The notes beneath the pieces were generated by a model that saw nothing but the letters and a program-made list of their open reading frames with translations, was not told the DNA's origin and made no database searches. Positions 8,778 through 18,897 of a DNA stretch of 32,321 bases are shown in pieces. Location of the stretch: contig JANYAU010000004.1 in assembly GCA_025361165.1 (NCBI GenBank), positions 1-32,321 on the forward strand, in the 5' to 3' direction. Source of the stretch: Betaproteobacteria bacterium (GTDB lineage: Bacteria; Pseudomonadota; Gammaproteobacteria; Burkholderiales; Thiobacteraceae). A program made the translations under genes and the position numbers. Every line of letters begins with the position of its first letter. Positions within the stretch are counted from its first letter, which is position 1.

Positions 8778-10460
8778 ATGCAAGTAACGGGCACCAAGCT
8801 GGCGATCGCAACACTGATAGCCAGCTTATATGGATATAGCGGAGGCGCATTAGCGGCAGATGCGACCGCTATTCCCGCTGCCGCCGTTACCCTTTCTTCC
8901 AAAGCACTGGATGAAATGCCTGCTCAGTCCGCCGCTGGCCCCGCACAATTAGAAAACGTTGCCATTGATCCGCCGGATTTACCTGCGGCGGATCAGCCTT
9001 CCATTATCAGCATCGAGCCCGCCCCGGCTGGAGACGCCGCGCCGCTGCTCAAATCGACGGCTAGTTTGGGTGATCCGCAGCACGATTTATGGGCGCGCAT
9101 TCGCGTCGGCTTCGCGCTGCCCGAGCTGGATACCGCCTTAGTACAACAAAACGAAAAATGGTACGCCGACCGTCCTGAGTATGTCGCGCGCATGCTGGAA
9201 CGCAGCAAGCGTTATTTGTTTTATATCGTTCAAGAAGTCGAAAAACGCGGCATGCCGACCGAAATCGCCTTACTGCCGATGATCGAAAGCGCATTTAACC
9301 CCAAAGCCTATTCGCCGAGCCACGCCGCGGGTATTTGGCAATTCATCCCTTCTACCGGCCGTAACTATGGCTTGAAGCAAAACTGGTGGGTAGACAATCG
9401 GCGCAACGTGATCGCCGCTACCAGCGCGGCGTTGGATTATTTGCAAAACTTACATGATATGTTCGGCAGCTGGGAATTGGCGCTCGCTGCTTACAACTGG
9501 GGCGAAGGCTCGGTGTCCCGCGCTATCGCCAAGAACGAAGCTAAGGGCTTGCCCACTGACTATCTCAGCCTGCGCATGCCGAAAGAAACGCAACAATACG
9601 TACCGCGCCTGATTGCAGTCAAAAACTTAATTCAACATCCGCAAGACTTCGATATCGATTTAGGCGTCGTGCCGAACGCACCCTATTTCGCACAAATCAC
9701 CCTGACGCAGCGTATCGATGTGGCGCTCGCAGCCAAGCTTGCGCAAACCACGCTGGAAGAATTTACCTCGCTCAATCCGCACTATAACCGCCCCGTGATA
9801 CAAGCCAAGGGCCCCACCACACTCTTGCTGCCGGTGGATAAAGCGGCGATATTCGCGACCAATCTGGAAAATTACAGTAAACCTTTAGTTTCTTGGCAAC
9901 CGTATTACGCTAAACGTGGAGAGAAGTTAGCCTCTATTGCCAGCCACCACGGCATCTCGAGTGCGCGCCTAAAAGAAGTAAATGGCACCGTCCTCAAGCG
10001 TGGCCGCCTCACTGGAAATCAAGTCTTGCTGGTACCGGGCTATGGGGGTGCTAAGTTTGAAAACGTGTCATTTAGTGAAATACCAGCCGCGCCGGAACTG
10101 CGCTCGAGCACGGAAATTTACACTGCCCGAAGAGGCGATACCCTACAGTCCATCGCCAAACATGCCGGCGTCAAAGTGACGCAGATTAAAGCCTGGAACC
10201 ACCTTAAATCGAATCGGGTCGCACTGCATCAGAAAATTTATCTCAGTGCGGCCGGTAAAACCCTCAAATCCTCGCACCGCGCGGTGGCCGTTAGCGCAGC
10301 GAAACCCAGGCGCTACACCGTGCGCCGCGGCGACACGCTCTTCTCTATCGCGCAGCGCTTCGATGTCGAACTTGATGATCTACTGCGTTGGAACAAACTC
10401 TCTTCCAAAAAGCATCTGCATCCCGGGGATAAAGTCAGCATCTTCGCCAAGAACGGCTGA
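8778..10460 (+). CDS. mltD: Membrane-bound lytic murein transglycosylase D with LysM repeats
   Basis: SLT domain (ALLPMIESAFNPKAYSPSHAAGIWQFIPSTGRNYGLKQNWWVDNRRN...ALAAYNWGEGSV) followed by LysM repeats (YTARRGDTLQSIAKHAGVKVTQIKAWN; YTVRRGDTLFSIAQRFDVELDDLLRWN; a degenerate first copy YYAKRGEKLASIASHHGISSARLKEVNG). Start could be 8778 (MQVTGTK) or upstream at 8712. Confidence 0.93.
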   Translation: MQVTGTKLAIATLIASLYGYSGGALAADATAIPAAAVTLSSKALDEMPAQSAAGPAQLENVAIDPPDLPAADQPSIISIEPAPAGDAAPLLKSTASLGDPQHDLWARIRVGFALPELDTALVQQNEKWYADRPEYVARMLERSKRYLFYIVQEVEKRGMPTEIALLPMIESAFNPKAYSPSHAAGIWQFIPSTGRNYGLKQNWWVDNRRNVIAATSAALDYLQNLHDMFGSWELALAAYNWGEGSVSRAIAKNEAKGLPTDYLSLRMPKETQQYVPRLIAVKNLIQHPQDFDIDLGVVPNAPYFAQITLTQRIDVALAAKLAQTTLEEFTSLNPHYNRPVIQAKGPTTLLLPVDKAAIFATNLENYSKPLVSWQPYYAKRGEKLASIASHHGISSARLKEVNGTVLKRGRLTGNQVLLVPGYGGAKFENVSFSEIPAAPELRSSTEIYTARRGDTLQSIAKHAGVKVTQIKAWNHLKSNRVALHQKIYLSAAGKTLKSSHRAVAVSAAKPRRYTVRRGDTLFSIAQRFDVELDDLLRWNKLSSKKHLHPGDKVSIFAKNG

Positions 10461-10471
10461 TCACGCGACGG

Positions 10472-10981
10472 CTAGAGGCGCCCAGCCCAAGCCGCGTTTG
10501 CTTCGGGTTCGACACCCCGCCCTATGCCCCATTTAAGCCAGACCCGCAACTGCCGATATAACTCCGGTTCCACGGCGTCCGGCAGTATCACCACGGCGCT
10601 TGTCAGCCATCGCTGATCCGGTTTAAGAAGAATAATGGTGAGATAGGGCGCGACGAAACTACTGCCTAATACCCGTGCTGCGCGCACAGTGCCATTTCGA
10701 TATTCCACCCTCACCTCGCCATCGCGCTCGAACAGCAGCCCGACGATACTGGTGGGCCAACGCCGCCACGCTTGATAGGTGAGTGTGTAAATCAGGTTCA
10801 ACAGCAGCGCCATGGCGAGTAGCGCCTGCAACCAAAGCGGCATAGCCACGATCAATACACACACTGCGGCGGCGATATGGCCAAACAATAGCCATGCGCT
10901 CAACTGGCGTGAAGGCTTGAGCGCCAGCCTTAACATGCGCACAACCGTTCCACCACCAGATGGCATCCGGGCACGGAGCAC
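10472..10981 (-). CDS. YgfX-like (CptA-type) membrane protein
   Basis: Two hydrophobic segments (LSAWLLFGHIAAAVCVLIVAMPLWLQALLAMALLLNLIYTL) then a polar domain; directly downstream of and overlapping sdhE. True start may be internal, near 10936. Confidence 0.65.
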   Translation of the reverse strand: MLRARMPSGGGTVVRMLRLALKPSRQLSAWLLFGHIAAAVCVLIVAMPLWLQALLAMALLLNLIYTLTYQAWRRWPTSIVGLLFERDGEVRVEYRNGTVRAARVLGSSFVAPYLTIILLKPDQRWLTSAVVILPDAVEPELYRQLRVWLKWGIGRGVEPEANAAWAGRL

Positions 10982-11163
10982 GGCACCTCGCCGCTCACCA
11001 TGGCCCAGAGTTCTTCATCGCCAGACTCGAGCAGCGTCTCAAAAGCCTGCTGCGCCGGGCGATCGAGCGCAGCGTAGTCACGTTCTAAAAATTGTTGTAG
11101 CACCAAATCGAGTTCCAGCGTGCCACGCCGGCATTTCCAGCGCAGACGATTCATTTCGCTCAT
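10930..11163 (-). CDS. sdhE: FAD assembly factor SdhE (YgfY/CptB)
   Basis: MSEMNRLRWKCRRGTLELDLVLQQFLERDYAALDRPAQQAFETLLESGDEELWAMVSGE has the RRGxxExD motif; start codon overlaps the sdhB stop. Confidence 0.92.
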   Translation of the reverse strand: MSEMNRLRWKCRRGTLELDLVLQQFLERDYAALDRPAQQAFETLLESGDEELWAMVSGEVPCSVPGCHLVVERLCAC

Positions 11164-11855
11164 ACGGTGCGGTTCACCAACAGTGCTTTGATGTTGCCGA
11201 TGGCTGCGGTGGGATTGAGCCCTTTCGGGCAAACCTCGACGCAATTCATAATGCTGTGGCAGCGGAACAAGCGGTAGGGATCTTCCAGATCGTCGAGGCG
11301 CGCATTGGTGGCTTGGTCGCGGCTATCGGCGATGAAACGGTAGGCTTGCAGCAACCCTGCGGGGCCGACGAATTTATCCGGATTCCACCAAAACGATGGA
11401 CAAGCAGTGGAACAGCAAGCACACAGGATGCACTCGTATAGCCCGTCCAATTGCGCGCGTTGCGCAGGCGATTGCAGGCGCTCGATTTCGGGCTCGGGGT
11501 CGTGATTAATCAGATACGGTTCGATCGACCGGTACTGTTGATAAAACTGAGTAAGGTCCACGATCAGATCGCGGATCACCGGCAAGCCAGGCAGCGGACG
11601 TAAGGTAATCGGTTGTTTTAATTCGGCCAGCGGTGTGATGCAAGCCAATCCATTTCGCCCATTAATGTTCATTGCATCCGAGCCGCACACGCCTTCGCGG
11701 CAAGAGCGGCGCAATGACAAAGTAGGATCGATATCTTTTATCGCGAGCAAGGCGTCCAGTAGCATCTTGCCCTCGGGCAGGATGTCGAGTTCAACATCCT
11801 GCATCGCGGGCTTCTGCCCGGACTCGGGATCAAAACGATAAATTGAGAAACGCAT
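11160..11855 (-). CDS. sdhB: Succinate dehydrogenase iron-sulfur subunit
   Basis: RSCREGVCGSDAMNINGRNGLAC (2Fe-2S), CILCACCSTACPSFWW and CHSIMNCVEVCPKGLNP (Fe-S cysteine motifs). Confidence 0.97.
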   Translation of the reverse strand: MRFSIYRFDPESGQKPAMQDVELDILPEGKMLLDALLAIKDIDPTLSLRRSCREGVCGSDAMNINGRNGLACITPLAELKQPITLRPLPGLPVIRDLIVDLTQFYQQYRSIEPYLINHDPEPEIERLQSPAQRAQLDGLYECILCACCSTACPSFWWNPDKFVGPAGLLQAYRFIADSRDQATNARLDDLEDPYRLFRCHSIMNCVEVCPKGLNPTAAIGNIKALLVNRTV

Positions 11856-11875
11856 AGTGTCTCCACGACATCCGG

Positions 11876-13639
11876 TTAATAGACCCGAGGCTTGGGCGGA
11901 AAAGAGTCAACCGTCAGCGGTTTGAGCCGCACCGGTTTGTAATCCAGACGCTGGCCTTCCATAAAATACAGGCTGTGCTTGAGCCAGTTGTTGTCGTCAC
12001 GCGCGGGAAAATCGACACGTGAATGCGCGCCCCGGCTCTCGTCGCGGGCGCAGGCCGAGACGATGCTGGCAAGTGCCGTCTCCAACATATTTTCTAGTTC
12101 CAAGGCTTCGATGCGCGCGGTGTTAAAAATTTTGCTTTGGTCATGCAACACCGCGTGCGCTAAGCGTTCGCGCAAGGCGAGCATTTTATCCACGCCTATC
12201 CGCATGCTCTCGCCACTGCGGAATACACCGCAGTGATCTTCCATGATGTGGCGCATGGCTTCACGAATCTCGGGAATACTTTCACCACTACCGCTGCGCT
12301 CCCAACGCGCTAGCCGTGCGAGCGCAAATTCGGGCGCGTCTTTTGGAATCGGGCGCGGATAAGGATTCTCGCGCAGATACTCCAGCATATGACTACCCGC
12401 GGCGCGGCCGAATACCACAATATCGAGCAGCGAATTGCCGCCCAAGCGATTCGCGCCATGCACCGATACGCAGGCGCATTCGCCCACTGCGTACAAACCC
12501 GGTACTGGCTCTTCCGGCCCGGTGATGGTCGGCGCGACTACTTGGCCATGGCGATTGCTGGGAATGCCGCCCATCATGTAATGCGCGGTGGGGAATACCG
12601 GAATCGGCGCTTCGATCGGATCGACATGCGCAAAGCGCCGCGCTAAATCGCGGATGCCCGGCAGCCGTGACATGATTTTGTCTGCGCCCAAATGATCCAT
12701 CTTCAGCAACACATGATCGGCGTTCGCGCCACACCCACGTCCTTCGCGAATCTCGGCGAGAATAGAGCGGCTGATCACATCGCGGCTGGCCAAGTCTTTG
12801 TTGTGCGGCGCGTAGCGCTCCATGAAACGCTCGCCTTGGCTATTCACGAGGTAACCGCCCTCGCCGCGCGCCGCTTCGGAAATGAGATTGCCCACACCGG
12901 CGATGCCGGTCGGATGAAATTGAAAAAACTCCATGTCCTGCAATGGAATGCCCGCGCGCAAGGCCATGCCGAGTCCGTCACCTGTGTTGATGAGCGCATT
13001 GGTCGAGGTGCGGAAAATGCGCGCCGCGCCACCGGTAGCGATGAGCGTCGTGCGCGCTTCGATCAATAGGGGCTGGCCGGTTTCGATTTCCAAGGCCACC
13101 ACGCCGAGGACATAACCTTCGCTATCCTTCACCAAATCGATGGCGAAAAATTCATCGAAAAAATGTGTCTTGGCGCGGATATTTTGCTGATACAAACTAT
13201 GCAGCATCGCGTGTCCGGTGCGATCGGCGGCGGCGCAAGTGCGTGTCGCCTGACCTTGACCAAGCTCGGTGGATTGCCCGCCGAAAGGCCGCTGATAAAT
13301 TTTGCCGTTATCTAAGCGCGAAAACGGCAAGCCGTAATGTTCCAGTTCATACACCGCCTGCGCCGCGGCGCGGCACATGAACTCGATGGCGTCTTGATCG
13401 CCCAAATAATCCGAGCCCTTGACGGTATCGTACATATGCCAATACCAGTTATCCGGTGTGACATTGCCCAGCGCGGCATTGATGCCGCCTTGCGCAGCCA
13501 CCGTGTGCGAGCGCGTCGGAAATACTTTGGACACCACCGCCACTTTGAGATCGGCCTCCGCCAATTGCAGCGCAGCACGCAAGCCACCGCCGCCGGCACC
13601 GATCACTAAAGCATCGAAGGTGCGCTTGGGTAAACTCAT
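11876..13639 (-). CDS. sdhA: Succinate dehydrogenase flavoprotein subunit
   Basis: [83 protein letters not shown]. Start set at [11 protein letters not shown] (13639). Confidence 0.97.
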   Translation of the reverse strand: MSLPKRTFDALVIGAGGGGLRAALQLAEADLKVAVVSKVFPTRSHTVAAQGGINAALGNVTPDNWYWHMYDTVKGSDYLGDQDAIEFMCRAAAQAVYELEHYGLPFSRLDNGKIYQRPFGGQSTELGQGQATRTCAAADRTGHAMLHSLYQQNIRAKTHFFDEFFAIDLVKDSEGYVLGVVALEIETGQPLLIEARTTLIATGGAARIFRTSTNALINTGDGLGMALRAGIPLQDMEFFQFHPTGIAGVGNLISEAARGEGGYLVNSQGERFMERYAPHNKDLASRDVISRSILAEIREGRGCGANADHVLLKMDHLGADKIMSRLPGIRDLARRFAHVDPIEAPIPVFPTAHYMMGGIPSNRHGQVVAPTITGPEEPVPGLYAVGECACVSVHGANRLGGNSLLDIVVFGRAAGSHMLEYLRENPYPRPIPKDAPEFALARLARWERSGSGESIPEIREAMRHIMEDHCGVFRSGESMRIGVDKMLALRERLAHAVLHDQSKIFNTARIEALELENMLETALASIVSACARDESRGAHSRVDFPARDDNNWLKHSLYFMEGQRLDYKPVRLKPLTVDSFPPKPRVY

Positions 13640-13986
13640 TTCACGCTCCAGAGTATCGTCACGATCCACATGGTGTACAACACCAGTGCGACGATGGTGG
13701 CGACTTGCAAAGTCAGCCGTATCCACGTCAGGCGCACATAGTCCATTAAAATATCACGCACCCCGACCCAAGCATGCAGATACAAGCTCAGTGCAAACAG
13801 CAGCGTAAAATAGCGCATGCTAGCGTAGCTGAATAGCGCGTGCCACATTGCGTATTGCATCGGTTGATGCATCACCAAGTAAGCGATCAGCGTCACGCTA
13901 TAGACCAGCATGATGACCGCGCTAAAGCGTTGCACCAGCCAATCGCGCACGCCGTAATGCGCACCGCTGACCACCCGGCTCACCAT
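13636..13986 (-). CDS. sdhD: Succinate dehydrogenase membrane anchor subunit
   Basis: [31 protein letters not shown]..., three TM segments, H at [16 protein letters not shown]; between sdhC and sdhA. Confidence 0.93.
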   Translation of the reverse strand: MVSRVVSGAHYGVRDWLVQRFSAVIMLVYSVTLIAYLVMHQPMQYAMWHALFSYASMRYFTLLFALSLYLHAWVGVRDILMDYVRLTWIRLTLQVATIVALVLYTMWIVTILWSVK

Positions 13987-14345
13987 AGCCAGGCGCCAAT
14001 GAGGAAAGTACTGATCAAGGCGATGCCCAGCACCGCCCAAGCAGAATAGCGCGCCTGTTTCAGCGCGATGCCCCAATGCAAATCGAGCAAGAGAAAGCGC
14101 ACGCCGGCAAATAAATGGTAGCCAAAGCCTGCCAGTAAGATGAACAGCATGAATTTTAAGAAAGGGGCAGACACCAATGCGGCAAAACTATCCGGACCGG
14201 CAAGCGAGGCGTCCAATGCCTGGAGCAGTGGCGGAATCCCGAGAAATAATAAGGCGCCGCTTACACGATGCAAAAACGACACCACCGCCGGCACTGGCTG
14301 GCGGATACGCAGTAAATCCAGATAAATGGGGCGGTTTTGTTTCAT
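13980..14345 (-). CDS. sdhC: Succinate dehydrogenase cytochrome b556 subunit
   Basis: MKQNRPIYLDLLRIRQPVPAVVSFLHRVSGALLFLGIPPLL (SFLHRxSG motif), YHLFAGVRFLLLD. Confidence 0.95.
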   Translation of the reverse strand: MKQNRPIYLDLLRIRQPVPAVVSFLHRVSGALLFLGIPPLLQALDASLAGPDSFAALVSAPFLKFMLFILLAGFGYHLFAGVRFLLLDLHWGIALKQARYSAWAVLGIALISTFLIGAWLW

Positions 14346-14457
14346 GGATGCTTGTAAAATAGCGCCATCACCCTTATGTTAGCAGGCAGCCGCGCATGCT
14401 TATTATTACCCCTAGCCGCTACCCCATTTTTCATCCACTCACACCGGGCAATCAAAC

Positions 14458-15495
14458 ATGATTCCAAGCTGGCAAGCTTTTCTCATCGCCCAAGGCGCCA
14501 CAATTCAAAATGATCACGTTGCACACTTCGGCAACGCCGCGGCCGAGTTACAACAAGTCGCGCACGGGCCTATTGTAGCCGATCTATCGCACCTGAATTT
14601 GATCCAATTCGCGGGCGAAGACACGCAAACTTTTCTGCAAGGCCAGCTTTCCAATGACCTGCGTCTGCTTGACAGCAGCAACACGCAATACACTAGCTAT
14701 AACACGCCCAAGGGGCGCATGCTCGCCAATGGCTTGCTGTGGCAAAATGCACCGAGCAGTTATCTGTTGCAGCTTCCCGCCAGCTTAAGCATCGCCATCC
14801 AGAAACGGTTGACGATGTTTGTGTTGCGCGCAAAAGTCAAAGTGACGGATGTGAGTGATGCTTGGGTGCGTCTCGGCGTCGGCGGCCCGGGCACGGAAGC
14901 CGCGGTTGCCAGCGTCATGGGTGCCGCACCGGCAGCCGTACATGGGCTGGTGCAAACCGCTCAGGGCAATGTGCTGCGCTTGTCCGGCGACAACTTCGAA
15001 TTACTCATCGCCCCAGATCAAGCACCCAGCGTATGGACGGCGCTCCTGTCGCATGCCAAACCGGCCGGCACAGCATGCTGGGACGGCCTTATGATCCGCG
15101 CCGGCATACCCACCATCTTGCCGCCGACCCAAGAGCAATTCGTGGCGCAAATGGTGAACTATGAACTCATCGGCGGCGTGAATTTCAAAAAAGGTTGTTA
15201 CCCCGGTCAGGAAATTGTGGCGCGCACCCAGTATCTCGGCAAACTCAAACGCCGCATGTATCTCGCCACACTGGCTGGCGACGCTACGCCCGCTCCAGGC
15301 GACGAATGTTATAGCGTCGACATGCCGGACCAAGCCATCGGCATGATCGTCAACGCCGCGCCCGCAGCGAGCGGCGGCTTCGATGTGCTGGCGGTGCTCC
15401 AAATGTCGAGCGCGGAAAGCAACCCCATCCATTGGAAATCACTCGATGGGCCGGTGTTGAAGTTGGAAACGCTGCCTTACCCGCTATCCGCTTAA
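14458..15495 (+). CDS. ygfZ: Folate-binding protein YgfZ (tRNA-modifying/Fe-S-related)
   Basis: GcvT-like fold with signature KKGCYPGQEIVARTQYLGKLKRR. Confidence 0.93.
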   Translation: MIPSWQAFLIAQGATIQNDHVAHFGNAAAELQQVAHGPIVADLSHLNLIQFAGEDTQTFLQGQLSNDLRLLDSSNTQYTSYNTPKGRMLANGLLWQNAPSSYLLQLPASLSIAIQKRLTMFVLRAKVKVTDVSDAWVRLGVGGPGTEAAVASVMGAAPAAVHGLVQTAQGNVLRLSGDNFELLIAPDQAPSVWTALLSHAKPAGTACWDGLMIRAGIPTILPPTQEQFVAQMVNYELIGGVNFKKGCYPGQEIVARTQYLGKLKRRMYLATLAGDATPAPGDECYSVDMPDQAIGMIVNAAPAASGGFDVLAVLQMSSAESNPIHWKSLDGPVLKLETLPYPLSA

Positions 15496-15498
15496 AAA

Positions 15499-15774
15499 TT
15501 GCTGAATTACTACATCTACTACCGTATCCAGCCTGAGCATAGCGCCGCGGCCGAGGCGGCGGTACAACAAATTCAAGACGAGATCGCCACGCGCTGCGGC
15601 ATCACCGGCCGTTTACTCAAGAAGCGCGATGAGCCCAATCTGTGGATGGAAATCTATGAACAGGTAAGCAGCGCCACATTCGAAGAAGCCCTGGCATTGG
15701 CAGAAAATAAAGCGGGTATCGCGGCGTTACTGGGGGGCGACGGTACAAGGCATCGGGAGTGCTTTATCGCTTGA
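15499..15774 (+). CDS. Small DUF4936-like conserved protein
   Basis: 91 aa LNYYIYYRIQPEHSAAAEAAVQQIQDEIATRCGITGRLLKKRDEPNLWMEIYE; 3 bp after ygfZ, TTG start. Confidence 0.65.
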   Translation: MLNYYIYYRIQPEHSAAAEAAVQQIQDEIATRCGITGRLLKKRDEPNLWMEIYEQVSSATFEEALALAENKAGIAALLGGDGTRHRECFIA

Positions 15775-15859
15775 ATAGCGCCCAAATTAAATGCGAAAGT
15801 CATGCGGCAGGTGTAAGCTAACTTATTGAGCGGGGCCTAAGCTGGAAGCCGACGGCCTC

Positions 15860-15887
15860 GTAGCGCAGGCGAGGGCGCCTGCGCTAC
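15860..15887. repeat. Perfect 12-bp inverted repeat with 4-nt loop (REP-like or hairpin)
   Basis: GTAGCGCAGGCG-AGGG-CGCCTGCGCTAC read directly from the intergenic sequence. Confidence 0.8.
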
Positions 15888-15977
15888 AAAATGTTAAGAC
15901 TTTGGCCGTTAAGAGACTAAGCCTGGGGGAAGCCAGATGCAAAACGTCCGGATGCTTTCGATCCAAGGTAGGCCGCG

Positions 15978-18104
15978 ATGAACGACAACGCCCTCGACCT
16001 CATACGTAATCCCGATCGACTCGACTCCCTACGCGCATTAGGTCTACTCGACACGCCTGCGGAAGAAGCATTCGACCGCTTGGCCCGATTAGCTGCGCGT
16101 CTCCTGCATACCCCCGTCGCGCTGGTGAGTTTGGTGGACGAAAATCGTCAGTTTTTCAAAAGTTGCTTCGGGCTGCCAGAACCCTGGGCAAGCTGGCGCG
16201 AAACACCCTTGTCCCATTCCTTCTGTCAGCATGTGGTGACGAGCAACGAGCCATTAGTGATCAGCGATGCGCGCATTCACCCCCAGTTGTCCACCAACCT
16301 GGCCGTCCGCGACCTAGGCGTTATCGCTTATCTCGGCATCCCGCTGACGCTGCCAAACGGACGGACTATAGGATCGTTCTGCGTGATCGATACCATCCCG
16401 CGTGCCTGGACCGAGGAAGATATTCATACGGTGCGCGATTTTGCCGCCTCGGTCATGAGTGAAATCGAATTGCGTACGCTACGCGGCAAATTAGAAGCGC
16501 GCGTTGCGGAACGGACAGCAGAACTACAACGCGCACTCGAATCCCTAAAAACTGCTCGTGCGGCGACCACCGTGGCGCAGGAGCAGCTCGGCGAAATTTT
16601 TGTGCGCATTACCGATGGCTTCGTCGCGCTCGATAAGAATTGGCGCTACACCTATGTCAACCAACGCGCAGCCGAGATGTTCGAGCGTACACCCGAAGAC
16701 TTGATCGGCAAGCCTATCTGGAGCGAATTCCCGGAGGGCGTGGGGCAGCCTTTCTATCATGCCTACCACCGCGCCTTAGCCGAGCAAGTCGCGATCACCA
16801 TTGAGGAATACTACGCCCCCTGGAAGCGCTGGTTCGAGAACCGCATCTACCCTTCGCCCGAGGGGATTTCGATTTATTTTCATGAGATCACCGAACGCAA
16901 GCGGACGGAAGCCTTGCTGAGCGGCGAGAAGCAGGTGCTAGAAATGATGGCGAAAGGCGCGCCCTTGAGCGATATCCTGACAACCATCGTGCGCAATATT
17001 GAAGCGCTGTTACCGGATATGCGCTGCTCCATTCTGTTGCTCGATGCCGATGGCGTCCACTTGCGCCACGGCGCCGCACCCAGCCTGCCGGACGCGTACA
17101 ACCGCGCTATCGACGGCGCGGAAATTGGCCCGCAAGCTGGTTCCTGCGGCACCGCGGCTTATCGCAACCAGGCGGTCATTGTCACCGACATCGCGACCGA
17201 CCCGCTGTGGGCCGATTACCGCGCACTGGCTTTGCCACACGGGCTGCGTGCTTGTTGGTCCACGCCCATACGTTCGGCGCATGGCCTGGTGTTGGGCACC
17301 TTCGCCTTGTATTACCGTGAGCCGTGCGCGCCCGGCCCGGCTGATCTCGAACTCATTGAGCGTGTCACACACCTGTCGGCTATCGCCATCGAGCGCAAGC
17401 AGGCCGAGGATCAGCTGCGCGATTTCGCGCATCAGCTCGAGCTGCTGTCGCGCCGCTTGTTGACGACACAAGAAGCCGAGCGCCGCCACATCGCGCGCGA
17501 ATTGCATGACGAGATCGGCCAACTGCTCACCGTAATAAAACTCGATTTGCAGGGCGTGTTGCGCCAGCCGGGCGTGCAGTCCGCGGTGCCAGCCCTGAAC
17601 GAAAGCATAGACACGATCGATCAATTGGTCGGTAAAGTGCGTGATCTGTCACTCAATTTGCGGCCGTCGATGTTGGACGACTTAGGATTGATACCCGCGC
17701 TACGCTGGTACGGGCAGCGCCAAGCGAAGCACCTAGGGCTCGCGATCGATTTGCGCTTACCGGCCTCCGCGCCGCGCCTGCCGGCGGAGATGGAAACCGC
17801 GTGCTTTCGCATCATTCAAGAGGCGCTGACCAATGCCGCACGCCACGCCCAGGCAACGCAAGTGACAGTGACCGTGCTCATCGGTCCACAGTACGCCGAG
17901 CTGACGGTGCGCGATAACGGTGTCGGCTTCGATGTTTCCAGCACGCAATACTCCGCGATCGCGGGCGGAGGCTTCGGCCTGCTCGGCATGCAAGAGCGTG
18001 CGCAATTGGTCGGCGGCACATTGCAACTGACGTCTACTCCCGGCGCAGGCACCTGCATTGCGGCACGATTTCCGCTGCCCATTGCCGAGGCACCACATTC
18101 GTGA
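15978..18104 (+). CDS. GAF-PAS-GAF sensor histidine kinase (HisKA_3/NarX-type)
   Basis: N-terminal GAF (LDTPAEEAFDRLARLAARLLHTPVALVSLVDENRQFFKSCFG), PAS (DGFVALDKNWRYTYVNQRAAEMFERTPEDLIGK), second GAF, HisKA_3 (HIARELHDEIGQLLTVIKLDLQ), HATPase (ALTNAARHAQATQVTV...DNGVGFD...GFGLLGMQERAQLVGG). No obvious TM. Confidence 0.93.
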   Translation: MNDNALDLIRNPDRLDSLRALGLLDTPAEEAFDRLARLAARLLHTPVALVSLVDENRQFFKSCFGLPEPWASWRETPLSHSFCQHVVTSNEPLVISDARIHPQLSTNLAVRDLGVIAYLGIPLTLPNGRTIGSFCVIDTIPRAWTEEDIHTVRDFAASVMSEIELRTLRGKLEARVAERTAELQRALESLKTARAATTVAQEQLGEIFVRITDGFVALDKNWRYTYVNQRAAEMFERTPEDLIGKPIWSEFPEGVGQPFYHAYHRALAEQVAITIEEYYAPWKRWFENRIYPSPEGISIYFHEITERKRTEALLSGEKQVLEMMAKGAPLSDILTTIVRNIEALLPDMRCSILLLDADGVHLRHGAAPSLPDAYNRAIDGAEIGPQAGSCGTAAYRNQAVIVTDIATDPLWADYRALALPHGLRACWSTPIRSAHGLVLGTFALYYREPCAPGPADLELIERVTHLSAIAIERKQAEDQLRDFAHQLELLSRRLLTTQEAERRHIARELHDEIGQLLTVIKLDLQGVLRQPGVQSAVPALNESIDTIDQLVGKVRDLSLNLRPSMLDDLGLIPALRWYGQRQAKHLGLAIDLRLPASAPRLPAEMETACFRIIQEALTNAARHAQATQVTVTVLIGPQYAELTVRDNGVGFDVSSTQYSAIAGGGFGLLGMQERAQLVGGTLQLTSTPGAGTCIAARFPLPIAEAPHS

Positions 18105-18757
18105 ATGCGATCCGGGTTGTGCTGGCCGATGATCATCACCTGGTCCGCGCAGGCATCCGTTCTTTGCTGGAGACCCTCGCTGGGGTCGAAGTGGTAGCGG
18201 AGACCGGCGATGGACGCGAAGCGATCGAACTCGTGCGCAGGCACCGGCCGAATCTCGTGCTCATGGATATCACGATGGACGGTATGAACGGCCTCGATGC
18301 CACCGCGCGTCTCCTCAAGGAGTTCCCGCAACTGCGCGTCATCATTCTCTCCATGCATGCCAACGAGGAATACGTACGCCAGGCATTGCAAGCGGGCGCC
18401 GCGGCATATTTGCTCAAGGATGCCGCCACCGCCGAACTGGAGCTCGCCGTGCGCGCCGTGGCGCAAGGACAAACCTATCTTTCGCCGGCCATTTCACGCC
18501 AGGTCGTCGAAGAGTATCTGGGCGGGCAAAGCGCGCCGGCAGCGGGGCCGCTTACGCAACTTACCGCGCGCCAGCGCGAGGTGCTGCAACTCATCGCCGA
18601 GGGCAAGACCACCAAACAGACCGCGGCGCTGCTCAAGGTGAGTGTCAAGACCGTCGAGACTCATCGTGCGCAACTGATGGAACGACTCGGTATCCACGAT
18701 GTGCCGGGGCTGGTGCGCTACGCCGTGCGTCACGGGATGGTACACATCGACTCCTAA
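18101..18757 (+). CDS. NarL/FixJ-family response regulator
   Basis: REC (VVLADDHHLVRAGIRSLLE...LVLMDITMDGMNGLDA...LLKDA) plus LuxR HTH (LTARQREVLQLIAEGKTTKQTAALLKVSVKTVETHRAQLMERLGI); GTG start overlaps the kinase stop by 4 bp. Confidence 0.96.
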   Translation: MNAIRVVLADDHHLVRAGIRSLLETLAGVEVVAETGDGREAIELVRRHRPNLVLMDITMDGMNGLDATARLLKEFPQLRVIILSMHANEEYVRQALQAGAAAYLLKDAATAELELAVRAVAQGQTYLSPAISRQVVEEYLGGQSAPAAGPLTQLTARQREVLQLIAEGKTTKQTAALLKVSVKTVETHRAQLMERLGIHDVPGLVRYAVRHGMVHIDS

Positions 18758-18897
18758 GCCCTGCGGTTCACGGCTTGCGCCTGTTTCAGGTATTTAGCAG
18801 CCCTGATCTCAGGCATTACCCGATAGGCGGCGAGACGGCCCGCGCGGATACTTCTGGCTATCGACATAGGTGCGTCCTTCGCACTTGGAGCCATGCC

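Noticed and set aside
10472-11163. sdhE-ygfX (CptB-CptA) as a novel toxin-antitoxin module
   Set aside because: The pair is already described and SdhE is primarily a succinate dehydrogenase flavinylation factor; its placement after sdhB is ordinary.
11160-14345. sdhCDAB overlaps and tight spacing
   Set aside because: Normal operon architecture for succinate dehydrogenase.
17010-18472. 204-aa and 218-aa minus-strand ORFs opposite the histidine kinase and response regulator
   Set aside because: Fully antisense to strongly motif-supported genes; shadow ORFs.
18765-18779. GGTTCACGGCTTGCG shared with 29975-29989
   Set aside because: Only 15 bp, in two unrelated contexts (one covering the cheR stop); no extended similarity or inverted arrangement.
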